A stretch of 64,000 nt of DNA. Source: Acidobacteriota bacterium. GTDB taxonomy: Bacteria > Acidobacteriota > Thermoanaerobaculia > Thermoanaerobaculales > Thermoanaerobaculaceae. The stretch spans positions 1-64,000 of the forward strand of contig JACQZW010000007.1 of assembly GCA_016213675.1 (NCBI GenBank). Reading direction: 5' to 3'. A program made the translations under genes and the position numbers. The notes below the pieces were generated by a model. It did no database searches, was not told where the DNA came from, and saw only the letters and a program-made list of their open reading frames with translations. Shown here in pieces: positions 25,983 to 34,034 of this stretch (positions within the stretch are counted from its first letter, which is position 1; every line of letters begins with the position of its first letter).

Positions 25983-27083
25983 ATGCAGACCAACCTCATC
26001 CCCGCGCTCGACCCCGCCCCGCTGCCCGGTCCGCCGTGGCTATTCCACGTGCTCTGGATCGTGACCTTCCTCATCCACCTGCTCTTCGTCAACACCGTGT
26101 TGGGCGGCACGCTCCTCGCGGCGCTCGCCGGGCGCACCCGGGCCGGGGCTCGCGAGTCCCGGCTCTTCCTCGTCGAGGCGAACTCGTGGGCGATCTCGCT
26201 CGCCATCACCTTCGGCATCGCGCCACTGCTCTTCGTCCAAGTCGTCCTCGGGCGCTTCTTCTACACCGCGACGCTCCTGGTCGCCTGGCCCTGGCTGGGC
26301 ATGCTCGGCCTGCTGACCGTCGCCTACTACCTGAACTACGTGGCGAAGTTCCGCCTCAAGGCGGGCAAGGACGCCGGCGCGATCTTGTGGCTGGAGGCCC
26401 TCTGCTTCCTGTCGATCGCCGCGATCCAGGTGACCGTGAACCTCCTCCACATGCAGCCGGCTCGTTGGGAGAGGGTGGCGGACCAGGCATGGGTCGCCCT
26501 CGCCGACCCGACGTTCCTGCCGCGCTACCTGCACTTCGTCCTGGCGGCCGTGGCGGTGGCCGGCGCCCTGCTCGCCTGGGTGGCGGTGCGGCGGGTGGCC
26601 AAGGGCGGCGAGGCCGTGTCGTGTCGGGGGATGGCTTCGTTCGGGCTGAAGGCGGTCATGATCTCGACGCTGCTGCAGCTCGCCGACGGGTTCTGGCTGC
26701 TCTTCGCGCTCCCCGAGGACGTGCTCAAGGGGTTCATGCGCGGCGGCGCCGCGACGATGCTCCCGTTCGTCGTCGGTGTCCTCGCCGGCATCGGGCTGCT
26801 CATGGTCCTCGCGCAGGTCTCAGACCCGCTGACGCAAGCCACCAAGGTGCGGCGCGTCATGGAGCTCATCGTGGGCGCCGTCGTGCTGATGATCGTCACC
26901 CGCCACCAGCTCCGCTTCATCTACCTGGCTCCGGCGCGCGCCTCCGAGCAGGTCGCCGTCGCACCGCAGTGGGACGTGTTTGCGCTCTTCCTGGTGTGCT
27001 TCGTCCTCTGTCTCGCCTTGACCGTGTACGCCGTCGTAAGAGCCGTGAAGGACCAACCACAGGCAGGGGAGCAGGCAGCCTAG
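25983..27083 (+). CDS. Second CydA-like integral membrane subunit
   Basis: A 366-residue, all-helical protein (~9 transmembrane segments) 13 bases after the cytochrome c fusion gene, with GGAGG near the start. Its N-terminal pattern FHVLWIVTFLIHLLFV places H22 and H32 like the first CydA helix. The helix RYLHFVLAAVAVAG carries H184 where CydA has its b558-ligand His, which the partner protein lacks. It shows no CydB signature that I recognise. The pair therefore looks like two CydA-derived subunits with complementary ligand sets. No CxxCH is present. The exact redox reaction is unknown. Confidence 0.65.
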   Translation: MQTNLIPALDPAPLPGPPWLFHVLWIVTFLIHLLFVNTVLGGTLLAALAGRTRAGARESRLFLVEANSWAISLAITFGIAPLLFVQVVLGRFFYTATLLVAWPWLGMLGLLTVAYYLNYVAKFRLKAGKDAGAILWLEALCFLSIAAIQVTVNLLHMQPARWERVADQAWVALADPTFLPRYLHFVLAAVAVAGALLAWVAVRRVAKGGEAVSCRGMASFGLKAVMISTLLQLADGFWLLFALPEDVLKGFMRGGAATMLPFVVGVLAGIGLLMVLAQVSDPLTQATKVRRVMELIVGAVVLMIVTRHQLRFIYLAPARASEQVAVAPQWDVFALFLVCFVLCLALTVYAVVRAVKDQPQAGEQAA

Positions 27084-27099
27084 GGAGAGGCGAGTTCCG

Positions 27100-27126
27100 G
27101 GTCCCGAGTCCAGGGTCCCGAGTCCG
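27100..27126. repeat. Tandem direct repeat, 13 bp unit
   Basis: GGGTCCCGAGTCC occurs twice, one base apart, in the 49-base gap between the convergent cytochrome and threonine aldolase genes. It resembles the G-rich filler repeats at 39.4 and 42.2 kb. Confidence 0.6.
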
Positions 27127-27132
27127 GTATCG

Positions 27133-28182
27133 CTATGCCGCGAGGGTGGCACGCGCAGCCGCGAGAGCGCTCTCGATGGCGCCGTCGTCGATCTCGTAGT
27201 GCGTCACCATCCGGACCTCGAAGCCGCCGAACGCGCCGCACAGGACGCCGAGCTCCTTCATCCCGGCGACAAAGCGGCCGGCAGGGGCGAGGCCGTCCCT
27301 GGACGGGAAGTGCTCAGGGCGGAGCCGGAAGACGACGATGTTGGTCTGCACCGAGGTGGGGTCGAGGTCGATGGCCGGCAGCTCGGCCAGGCCCTCGGTC
27401 AGCCGCCTGGCCCGGGCGTGGTCCTCTGGAAGACGGTCGACCATCTCGGTGAGGGCCACCAGACCGGCGGCGGCGAGCACGCCGACCTGCCGCATCCCAC
27501 CGCCGAACACCTTGCGGACCCTCCGCGCCTCGACGATGAAGTCGGTATCGCCGACCAACATCGAACCGACCGGGGCGGCGAGCCCCTTGGAGAGGCAGAA
27601 CATCACGCTGTCGCAGTCCCGAGCGAGCTCCTTGGCGGTCGTGCCGAGGGCCGCTGCGGCGTTGTGGATGCGCGCGCCATCGAGGTGGACCTTCAGCGCC
27701 TGACGGTGCGCGACGGCGGCCAGCGCGCGGGTACGCTCCGCGGTCATCGGCAAGCCGGACCACAGGTTGTGAGTGTTCTCCAGGCAGAGCAGGCGGGTGG
27801 GGGTGCGGTAGCTGACCTTCGGGTTGATGGCGGCCTCGACCTGGGCAGGCTCCATCACGCCTGCCGGCGTCGCGATCGGCCGGGGCAGGGTACCCGACAG
27901 GGCCGCCATGGCGCCCATCTCGAAGTTGAAGATGTGACCGCGCGCCTCGATGATCACCTCGCTCCCGTGCCTGGTGTGCAGGTGGACGGCGATCTGGTTT
28001 CCCATCGTGCCGGTGGGGACGAAGATCGCGGCCTCCCGCCCGAGCCGCTCGGCGGCCAGGGCCTCGAGACGCGCCACGGTGGGGTCTTCGCCGTAGACGT
28101 CGTCGCCGACCTCGGCATCGGCCATCGCGCGGCGCATCGCGGGAGTGGGACGGGTGACGGTATCGGAGCGCAGGTCGATCAT
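27133..28182 (-). CDS. ltaE: Low-specificity L-threonine aldolase
   Basis: A 349-residue PLP enzyme of the threonine-aldolase family, cleaving threonine or allo-threonine to glycine and acetaldehyde. K199 in CLSKGLAAPVGS binds PLP, D168 begins the DGARIHN stretch, and H83 is in ARGHIFNFE. The start MIDLRSDTVTRP is the classical N-terminus of the family. A much longer upstream frame exists but only this start fits. A TATCAT hexamer lies seven bases before the ATG with no Shine-Dalgarno, so the transcript may be leaderless. Confidence 0.9.
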   Translation of the reverse strand: MIDLRSDTVTRPTPAMRRAMADAEVGDDVYGEDPTVARLEALAAERLGREAAIFVPTGTMGNQIAVHLHTRHGSEVIIEARGHIFNFEMGAMAALSGTLPRPIATPAGVMEPAQVEAAINPKVSYRTPTRLLCLENTHNLWSGLPMTAERTRALAAVAHRQALKVHLDGARIHNAAAALGTTAKELARDCDSVMFCLSKGLAAPVGSMLVGDTDFIVEARRVRKVFGGGMRQVGVLAAAGLVALTEMVDRLPEDHARARRLTEGLAELPAIDLDPTSVQTNIVVFRLRPEHFPSRDGLAPAGRFVAGMKELGVLCGAFGGFEVRMVTHYEIDDGAIESALAAARATLAA

Positions 28183-28188
28183 GGCGGG

Positions 28189-28195
28189 TATGATA
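28189..28195. promoter_or_regulatory. Overlapping bidirectional -10 element
   Basis: TATGATA reads as TATGAT on the plus strand (toward the M16 peptidase gene) and as TATCAT on the minus strand (toward the threonine aldolase gene, ending seven bases before its ATG). Only 32 bases separate the two genes, so the divergent promoters must overlap. No good -35 is seen on either side. Confidence 0.45.
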
Positions 28196-28214
28196 GCCGC
28201 CCCATGGAGAGCGA

Positions 28215-30857
28215 ATGAGCGGAAGCTTCGAGGCCGTAACGCGGGAGTCGGGAATCGAGGAGCTCCTCCTGATGTCCAACGGGCTGCGTGTCCTGCTGGC
28301 GCCGGACCCGACGGTGCCGGTGACGGCCGCGTGCGTGGTCTACCACGTCGGTTCGCGCAACGAGGCTGTCGGGCACACCGGTGCAACCCACCTCCTCGAG
28401 CACCTGATGTTCAAGGGATCTCGGGCCTTCGACCCGAAGGCGGGTCGGCCGATCGCCCGTACCCTCGAGCGCGTCGGCGCGTCGTTCAACGCGACGACAT
28501 GGTTCGATCGCACCAACTACTACGAGACGCTGCCGGCGGAGCACGTCGAGCTCGCCCTCGAGCTGGAAGCCGACCGCATGCGGCACGCCCTCCTGCGCGC
28601 CGAGGACCTGGCCTCCGAGATGACCGTGGTTCGGAACGAGTTCGAGCGCGGCGAGAACGACCCCTTCGACGTCCTGCTCAAGGAATCGTTCGCGATGGCC
28701 TTCCGCGAGCATCCCTACCATCACCCCACGATCGGCTGGCGTTCCGACATCGAGGGGGCCTCGATCGAGAGGCTCCGCGAGTTCTACGACACCTTCTACT
28801 ACCCGGACAACGCGACGCTGATCCTCGTCGGGGCGGTGGACCGCGAGGCCATCCTCGACCTGGTCGAGAGACACTTCGGCCCGTTGCCCCGGGCAGTCCG
28901 GCCGATCGAACAGGCCGTCACGCGCGAGTCCGCGCAGGAGGGTGAACGCCGGTTCGTCGTCCGTCGCGCCGGCGAGGTCGGCTGGGTCGTGACCTCGTGG
29001 CGCGTGCCGGAGGCGGCGCACGCCGATACCCACGCCCTCGCGGTGCTCGCCGACGCGCTCTCCGGCGGGGTGACGTCGCGGCTGCACCAGAAGCTGGTCG
29101 AGCCGGGACGCTGCCTCGACGCCCAGGCGGTGGCCTGGCAGCTCCGCGACCCGGGGCTCTTCCAGGTCTTCGCGACGCTCAACCAGGGCGTCCCCCACGA
29201 CGAGGTCGAGCGCGCGGTCCGAGACGAGCTGGCCGCGATCGCCCGCGACGGCCTCCGCGACGACGAGCTCGAGCGGGCCAAGGTGCAGGTGGAGGCGCAG
29301 ACCGCCTACCACCGGGACTCGCCGTCGATGATCGCCGCGGCGCTGTCTGAGGCGGTCTCCTGCGCGCACTGGCGCCACTACGTCGACTACCTGGAGCGCA
29401 TCCGCGCGGTCGCCAACGCCGACGTGGTGCGGGTGGCCAGCAGCTACTTCCACGACGACGCCATCTCCGTCGGCCACTTCGTGCCCAGGAACGGGACAGG
29501 ACGTGGCGGGAGGACCACGGTGCCGGTCGCTCCGACGCTCAAACCCCGCCCCTGCACCCTGCGACCGGCGCTGGCGCCCCAGGTCATCGAAGCCGTGCTG
29601 CCGGGCGGGGCGCGCCTGCACCTGTTGCCGCGCCGTGGCAACCCGACGGTCCACCTCCAGGGGTCGCTCCTGGCCGGCCACGGGCTGGTCGCCGAACAAC
29701 GGTGGACCTCGGCGTCGCTGCTCCCGGACATGCTCGAACGCGGCACCTCGCAGCACGACCGCATGACGCTAGCCCGCACCATCGAAGACCGCGGGATCGA
29801 GCTGGACATCTCCGGCGAGGGCTTCAACCCGTTCGAGGTGTTCGTCTCGGCCCGATGCCTGTCCCGGCACCTCGGGCTGGTCCTGCGCCTGGCTGTGGAG
29901 ATGCTGCGCGAGCCGACCTTCCCGGTCGAGGAGCTCGAGAAGTTGCGGGCGCTCCGGCTCGGGGAGCTCGCACAGGTCAACGAGGACACGTTCCTGCGGG
30001 CGTTCGAGTCGTTCAGCCGGCTCCTGTACCCACGCGGTCACCCGTACTGCCGCAGGACCCTCGCCGAGCGACGCCAGGCCATCGAGAGCCTGACCCGTGA
30101 CGACCTCGTCGAGACGCACCGGGCACTCTACGGTCCCGCCTCGCAGGTCGTGACCGTGGTCGGCGACCTCGACCCTGCCGACGTGATCGCGACGCTCGAG
30201 GAGTTGCTCGCCGGTTGGGAGGGCGGGCTGGCGACCCCGCCTGCGTTGGCCAGACGCGGACCGCAGGACGCCCCCCCCGGCGAGGCGCGCGACGCGATGG
30301 CCGACAAGCCCAACCTGGATGTCGTGCTCGGTCACCCCGGCGGGCTGCGGCGGGCGGACGGCGACTTCCTGCCCGCGCTGCTGGCCAACGCGGTGCTGGG
30401 CCAGTCGACCTTGTCGTCCCGTCTCGGCCAGCGCCTGCGTGACCGCGAGGGGTTGACCTACGGTGTCGTGTCGCGGTTCTTCGGCGCCTCGCTCGCCGAC
30501 GGCCCGTGGGCCGCCACGTTCTCGGTCGCACCGACGTCGCTCGACCAGGCCTTGCAAGCCTGCCGCGAGGAGATCGCGCGCTTCGTCGCGGAAGGGCCGA
30601 CTGACGCCGAGTTGGCCGACGAGCGCGCGGCCATGGCCGGGTCGTTTCGCGTGTCGTTGGCGACCCCGGGCGGCATGGCGCGGGAGATCGCGCGGCTCGC
30701 CCGGCACCGGCTTCCGCTCTCCCTGCTCGACTCGATGCCGGACCTGATTCTGGCCACCACGCGTGCCGACGTGATCGCCGCGGCACGGTCACACATCGTC
30801 ACCGACCACCTGTCGCTGTCCGTCGCCGGTTCGCTCGTTGACCCGACCGTGACGTAG
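28215..30857 (+). CDS. M16-family zinc peptidase, double-length
   Basis: An 880-residue pitrilysin-family peptidase comprising two fused M16 halves. The N-terminal half has the inverted zinc motif HLLEH (H59-E62-H63) and a downstream acidic cluster for the third ligand. The C-terminal half (from ~440) has the fold but no HxxEH, as in inactive partner domains. M16 enzymes enclose substrates in a clamshell and degrade unfolded peptides or process transit sequences. I see no signal peptide, so it is likely cytoplasmic. The ribosome site is weak. Confidence 0.9.
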   Translation: MSGSFEAVTRESGIEELLLMSNGLRVLLAPDPTVPVTAACVVYHVGSRNEAVGHTGATHLLEHLMFKGSRAFDPKAGRPIARTLERVGASFNATTWFDRTNYYETLPAEHVELALELEADRMRHALLRAEDLASEMTVVRNEFERGENDPFDVLLKESFAMAFREHPYHHPTIGWRSDIEGASIERLREFYDTFYYPDNATLILVGAVDREAILDLVERHFGPLPRAVRPIEQAVTRESAQEGERRFVVRRAGEVGWVVTSWRVPEAAHADTHALAVLADALSGGVTSRLHQKLVEPGRCLDAQAVAWQLRDPGLFQVFATLNQGVPHDEVERAVRDELAAIARDGLRDDELERAKVQVEAQTAYHRDSPSMIAAALSEAVSCAHWRHYVDYLERIRAVANADVVRVASSYFHDDAISVGHFVPRNGTGRGGRTTVPVAPTLKPRPCTLRPALAPQVIEAVLPGGARLHLLPRRGNPTVHLQGSLLAGHGLVAEQRWTSASLLPDMLERGTSQHDRMTLARTIEDRGIELDISGEGFNPFEVFVSARCLSRHLGLVLRLAVEMLREPTFPVEELEKLRALRLGELAQVNEDTFLRAFESFSRLLYPRGHPYCRRTLAERRQAIESLTRDDLVETHRALYGPASQVVTVVGDLDPADVIATLEELLAGWEGGLATPPALARRGPQDAPPGEARDAMADKPNLDVVLGHPGGLRRADGDFLPALLANAVLGQSTLSSRLGQRLRDREGLTYGVVSRFFGASLADGPWAATFSVAPTSLDQALQACREEIARFVAEGPTDAELADERAAMAGSFRVSLATPGGMAREIARLARHRLPLSLLDSMPDLILATTRADVIAAARSHIVTDHLSLSVAGSLVDPTVT

Positions 30858-30867
30858 CGACTAGCAT
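30838..30867 (+). promoter_or_regulatory. recN promoter, leaderless layout
   Basis: TTGACC (30838-30843), 18-base spacer, TAGCAT (30862-30867), then seven bases to the ATG of recN. The -35 lies in the last codons of the peptidase gene. Predicted transcription begins at the start codon. Confidence 0.55.
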
Positions 30868-30874
30868 CGCCACC

Positions 30875-32572
30875 ATGCTCCGGGAGTTGGAAGTCCGCGA
30901 TCTGGGGATCATCGACACGATTCGGCTCGAGTTCCCTCCCGGCCTCGTGGCGCTGACGGGTGAGACCGGCGCCGGCAAGTCGCTGCTGGTGCAGTCGCTG
31001 CAACTGCTCGCCGGCGAGCGCGCCGACTCCGAGCAGGTGCGGTCGGGCAGCGAGCGGCTCGTGGTCGAGGCGTGCTTCGACACGCCGCGATCGGAGCTCG
31101 CCGGGGCGGAGCTCGAGGAGCTGGGCGTCGGTTCGGGCGACGAGCTGGCGCTACGCCGGGAAGTGACGGCCGCCGGCCGATCGCGGGCCTGGATCGACGA
31201 TGTCCCGGTCACCGTGGGTGCCCTGCAGCGCCTGGCGCCGCACCTCCTCGCGATCCACGGCCAGCACGCGCAGCGCGGGCTGGCCGACCCGGCCACCCAC
31301 GTCCAGTTGGTGGACACGGCCGGCGGTCTCGAAGCGGACCGCGGCGAGGTCGCGGCGGCGTTCGGCGCCTGGCGCGAGGTGAGCGAAGCGTTGGCGGCCC
31401 AGCGCCGCGCCCTGGCGAGCCGGCGCGATCGCCTCGACGTGATCGCCTTTCAGCTCCACGAGATCGATGACGCTCATATCGAGGCGGGAGAGGACGACCA
31501 GCTCGGCGAGGAGCGCGCCCTGCTTCGTCACGGCGAGCGCATCGGCGAGCTGCTGACGACCGCCCGGACGGAGCTGGGTGGCGAGGGGGGTACGGTGGCG
31601 CTGGCCCGCGCCTCCCGCGCCGTGCGCGAGCTGGCCCACCTCGGCCTCAACCTCGGCGAGACAGCCGAGGCGCTCGACCAGGCCCGGGTGCTGGCCGAGG
31701 ACGCCGAACGTGAGCTCGGCGGAATCTCCGATCGCGTCAGGGTCGACCCTCACCGGCTCGAGGCGGTCGAGGCTCGGCTCGTCGTCCTGGAGCGCCTGGC
31801 GAGGAAGTACGGCGGCTCCCTGGCGGATGCCATCGTCCATCGCGACGAGCTGCTTGCCGAACGTAGGCTCCTCGAGGGGGCGGAGGACGACATCGCACGG
31901 CTCGAGGGCGAGCTCGAGCAGCGCACGGTCGAGTACCTGCGCGCGGCACGCCTCCTCTCCGTCCGGCGCGCCGAGGCGGCCGCCTCGTTCGCACGGGAGG
32001 TGGTGAGGGTACTCGGCAGCCTGGGCATGCCCAGGGTGCGTCTCGAGCTGCGTCTCGGTCCCCGAGCAGACCCGAACGGACCTCTTGAGCTGGACGGGGT
32101 CAGGGTCGCGCCGGCAGCCGACGGCGTGGACGTCGGCGAGCTGCTGATCTCGCCCAACACCGGGGAGGAGGTGCGGCCGCTGGTCCGGATCGCCTCCGGC
32201 GGCGAGCTGTCCCGCATCCACCTGGCGATCCGCACCGTGCTCCGTGACCGCGTGCAGAGCGACGCGCTGACGCTCCTGTTCGACGAGGTCGACGCCGGGA
32301 TCGGCGGTCGCGTCGCCGACGAGCTCGGCGAACTGCTGGCGGCGTGCGGGCGCCGCGACCAGGTCCTGGTCGTCACCCACCTGCCCCAGGTTGCGGCCCG
32401 CGCCGGCGCGCACCTCGTGGTTTCGAAGAAGGTCACGCGAGGCCGGACGCTGACCGGGGTCGCGAAGGTCGAAGGCGAGAAGCGGGTCGACGAGGTCGTA
32501 CGGATGCTCGGCGGCTCGGAGGCCACGCCGGCCGCACGGCAGCACGCCCGAGAGCTGCTCCGTCGCCGCTGA
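30875..32572 (+). CDS. recN: DNA repair ATPase RecN
   Basis: A 565-residue SMC-like protein for double-strand break repair. Walker A GETGAGKS (29-36), an extended coiled-coil region, then the C-terminal signature SGGELSRIHLA and Walker B LLFDEVDAGIGG. The length is normal for RecN. The stop overlaps the start of the tsaC gene by one base. There is no Shine-Dalgarno but a promoter ends seven bases upstream. Confidence 0.95.
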   Translation: MLRELEVRDLGIIDTIRLEFPPGLVALTGETGAGKSLLVQSLQLLAGERADSEQVRSGSERLVVEACFDTPRSELAGAELEELGVGSGDELALRREVTAAGRSRAWIDDVPVTVGALQRLAPHLLAIHGQHAQRGLADPATHVQLVDTAGGLEADRGEVAAAFGAWREVSEALAAQRRALASRRDRLDVIAFQLHEIDDAHIEAGEDDQLGEERALLRHGERIGELLTTARTELGGEGGTVALARASRAVRELAHLGLNLGETAEALDQARVLAEDAERELGGISDRVRVDPHRLEAVEARLVVLERLARKYGGSLADAIVHRDELLAERRLLEGAEDDIARLEGELEQRTVEYLRAARLLSVRRAEAAASFAREVVRVLGSLGMPRVRLELRLGPRADPNGPLELDGVRVAPAADGVDVGELLISPNTGEEVRPLVRIASGGELSRIHLAIRTVLRDRVQSDALTLLFDEVDAGIGGRVADELGELLAACGRRDQVLVVTHLPQVAARAGAHLVVSKKVTRGRTLTGVAKVEGEKRVDEVVRMLGGSEATPAARQHARELLRRR

Positions 32573-33186
32573 TGCTCCGCCTGCCCTTCACCGATCCCAT
32601 CGATGTGCCCGCAGCCGTCTCGGCGGTGCGGCAGGCGCTCGCCGAGCACGGCATCGTCGCGATCCCGACCGAGACGTTCTACGGCCTCGCCGTCGACCCG
32701 CGTGACGCCACGGCCGTCGATCGAGTTTTCGCCGTCAAGGGTCGCCCGGCGGAGAAGGCGTTGCTCGTGGTCGGAGCGTCGCTCGGGCAGCTCGAGGAAC
32801 TGGTCGTCGTCGGCGAGCCCTGGCGGACCCGGCTCACGGCCGCATGGCCCGCGCCGCTGACCGTCGTGCTGCCCACCTCTCGGCCGATTCCGGCGGGCGG
32901 GGCGACGCTGGCGGTTCGGGTTCCCGCGCACCCCCTCCTGCGGGAGCTGTTGACCCGAACGGGGCCGCTCACCGCCACGTCGGCCAACCGGACCGGTGAG
33001 CCCGCGCCGAGCCGCCCGGGTCCGCTGGTGTCCGCGCTCGGCGACCGGGTCAGCGTGCTCCTGGACGGTGGCCGAACCGCCGGAGCGGGTGCATCCACCC
33101 TGATCGACGCGACTTGCGAACCGCCCCGACTGCTTCGCGCCGGGGCGTTCACGGCTCCCGCGAATTGGGCTGTGACAGTCGTGTGA
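32572..33186 (+). CDS. tsaC: L-threonylcarbamoyladenylate synthase (Sua5/YrdC)
   Basis: A 204-residue single-domain YrdC-type enzyme making threonylcarbamoyl-AMP for the universal t6A tRNA modification. The N-terminal VAIPTETFYGLAVD motif and KGRPAEKALLV segment are diagnostic; the later TSANRTGEPAP stretch matches the family. It lacks the extra Sua5 C-terminal domain, so TsaC is the better name. Coupled to recN by a TGATG junction. Confidence 0.9.
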   Translation: MLRLPFTDPIDVPAAVSAVRQALAEHGIVAIPTETFYGLAVDPRDATAVDRVFAVKGRPAEKALLVVGASLGQLEELVVVGEPWRTRLTAAWPAPLTVVLPTSRPIPAGGATLAVRVPAHPLLRELLTRTGPLTATSANRTGEPAPSRPGPLVSALGDRVSVLLDGGRTAGAGASTLIDATCEPPRLLRAGAFTAPANWAVTVV

Positions 33187-33283
33187 AGTTTCCACAGTTT
33201 GTGCGGAAAAGCCTGCGGAAATCTCCGGCATGGTGTCGCCAAGCTGGCCTCCTGCATGGGGTTATGCGACGTGCACTGAAATG

Positions 33284-33400
33284 AGTGCGGTTTTCTAACA
33301 TGTTGATTGACAAGATGTTATATGCATCGCATGGCGCTGCTTCGACTTCCGTGCGGAGTATTCCCGGCCGACTTCCACAGGTTCAAGAAAAGACCGCACT
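33284..33400. repeat. Long-range inverted repeat, ends of a possible fold
   Basis: AGTGCGGTTTTCT (33284-33296) is matched by AGAAAAGACCGCACT (33386-33400), complementary apart from a two-base GA insertion. The arms are ~90 bases apart. They could close an RNA structure of ~117 nt or be the termini of a tiny mobile element; no target duplication is evident. Confidence 0.5.
33297..33319. repeat. Near-palindromic 23 bp element
   Basis: AACATGTTG-ATTGA-CAAGATGTT: 9 bp arms with a single mismatch around a 5-base centre. It has the shape of a dimeric-regulator operator or an RNA hairpin. It sits just inside the left arm of the long inverted repeat. Confidence 0.5.
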
Positions 33401-33473
33401 TAGAAGACGCTCACGTTGCCCGCCCGAGATCGGGTGTGTTAGCGTTCCTCGGCCCGTTGGGGGGTGAGCCGGC

Positions 33474-34034
33474 ATGCGAGTACGACCGTTTTCCGGAAAG
33501 TCCCCGCGCTTCGGAGCGCGGGTGTACGTGGCCGCGACGGCCGCCGTCGTCGGCGAGGTGGAGCTGGCCGATGACGTGAGCGTCTGGTACGGGGCGGTTC
33601 TCCGCGCCGACCTGCAGGAGATCCGCGTCGGCGCGCGTTCCAACGTGCAGGACAACGCCGTGCTCCACGTCGACTCGCCCGATGCGCCGACGATCGTGGG
33701 CGAGGACGTCACCATCGGCCATGCGGCAATCCTCCACGGCTGCCGCGTCGAGCGTGGCGCCCTGATCGGGATGCACTCGACGGTGCTGAACGGCGCCGTG
33801 ATCGGCGAGGAGGCGGTCGTCGCCGCCGGTGCCCTGGTGCCGCCGGGGATGCAGGTCCCGGCACGCACGATGGTCGCGGGCGTGCCGGCCAAGGTGCGCC
33901 GCGAGCTCACGGCCGAGGAGCTCGGGCACGTCCGCCGCGGTGTGCGCGTCTATCTGGAACTGAAGGGCCGGTACCTCGCGGCCGATGATGAGCGCGACGT
34001 CGCCGATCCTGCCGAGTGGGAGAAGCTGCGATGA
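33474..34034 (+). CDS. Gamma-class carbonic anhydrase family protein
   Basis: A 186-residue left-handed beta-helix (hexapeptide repeat) protein. The motif set VQDNAVLHVD and TIGHAAILHGC supplies the zinc-ligand His residues of the YrdA/CaiE/gamma-CA branch. Members are carbonic anhydrase or metal-binding paralogues; activity varies and cannot be assumed. The hisS start overlaps its stop (ATGA), so the two are co-transcribed. Confidence 0.85.
   Translation: MRVRPFSGKSPRFGARVYVAATAAVVGEVELADDVSVWYGAVLRADLQEIRVGARSNVQDNAVLHVDSPDAPTIVGEDVTIGHAAILHGCRVERGALIGMHSTVLNGAVIGEEAVVAAGALVPPGMQVPARTMVAGVPAKVRRELTAEELGHVRRGVRVYLELKGRYLAADDERDVADPAEWEKLR

Larger units (their letters stand above)
33187..33473. 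other. AT-enriched, structured intergenic region
   Basis: No convincing gene. Two nested inverted repeats (listed separately) suggest a folded RNA or protein-bound site. TTCCACAG-like octamers near 33188 and 33372 resemble DnaA boxes only loosely. It could be a leader, a regulatory region for the carbonic anhydrase gene at 33474, or a small RNA. Confidence 0.4.

Noticed and set aside
33187-33380. Replication origin with DnaA boxes
   Set aside because: Only two loose TTCCACA-type octamers are present, and there is no dnaA/dnaN neighbourhood.
33284-33400. Integron attC site or small inverted-repeat mobile element
   Set aside because: The ends do not match GTTRRRY/RYYYAAC core sites and no target-site duplication or integrase is visible, so only the inverted repeat is reported.
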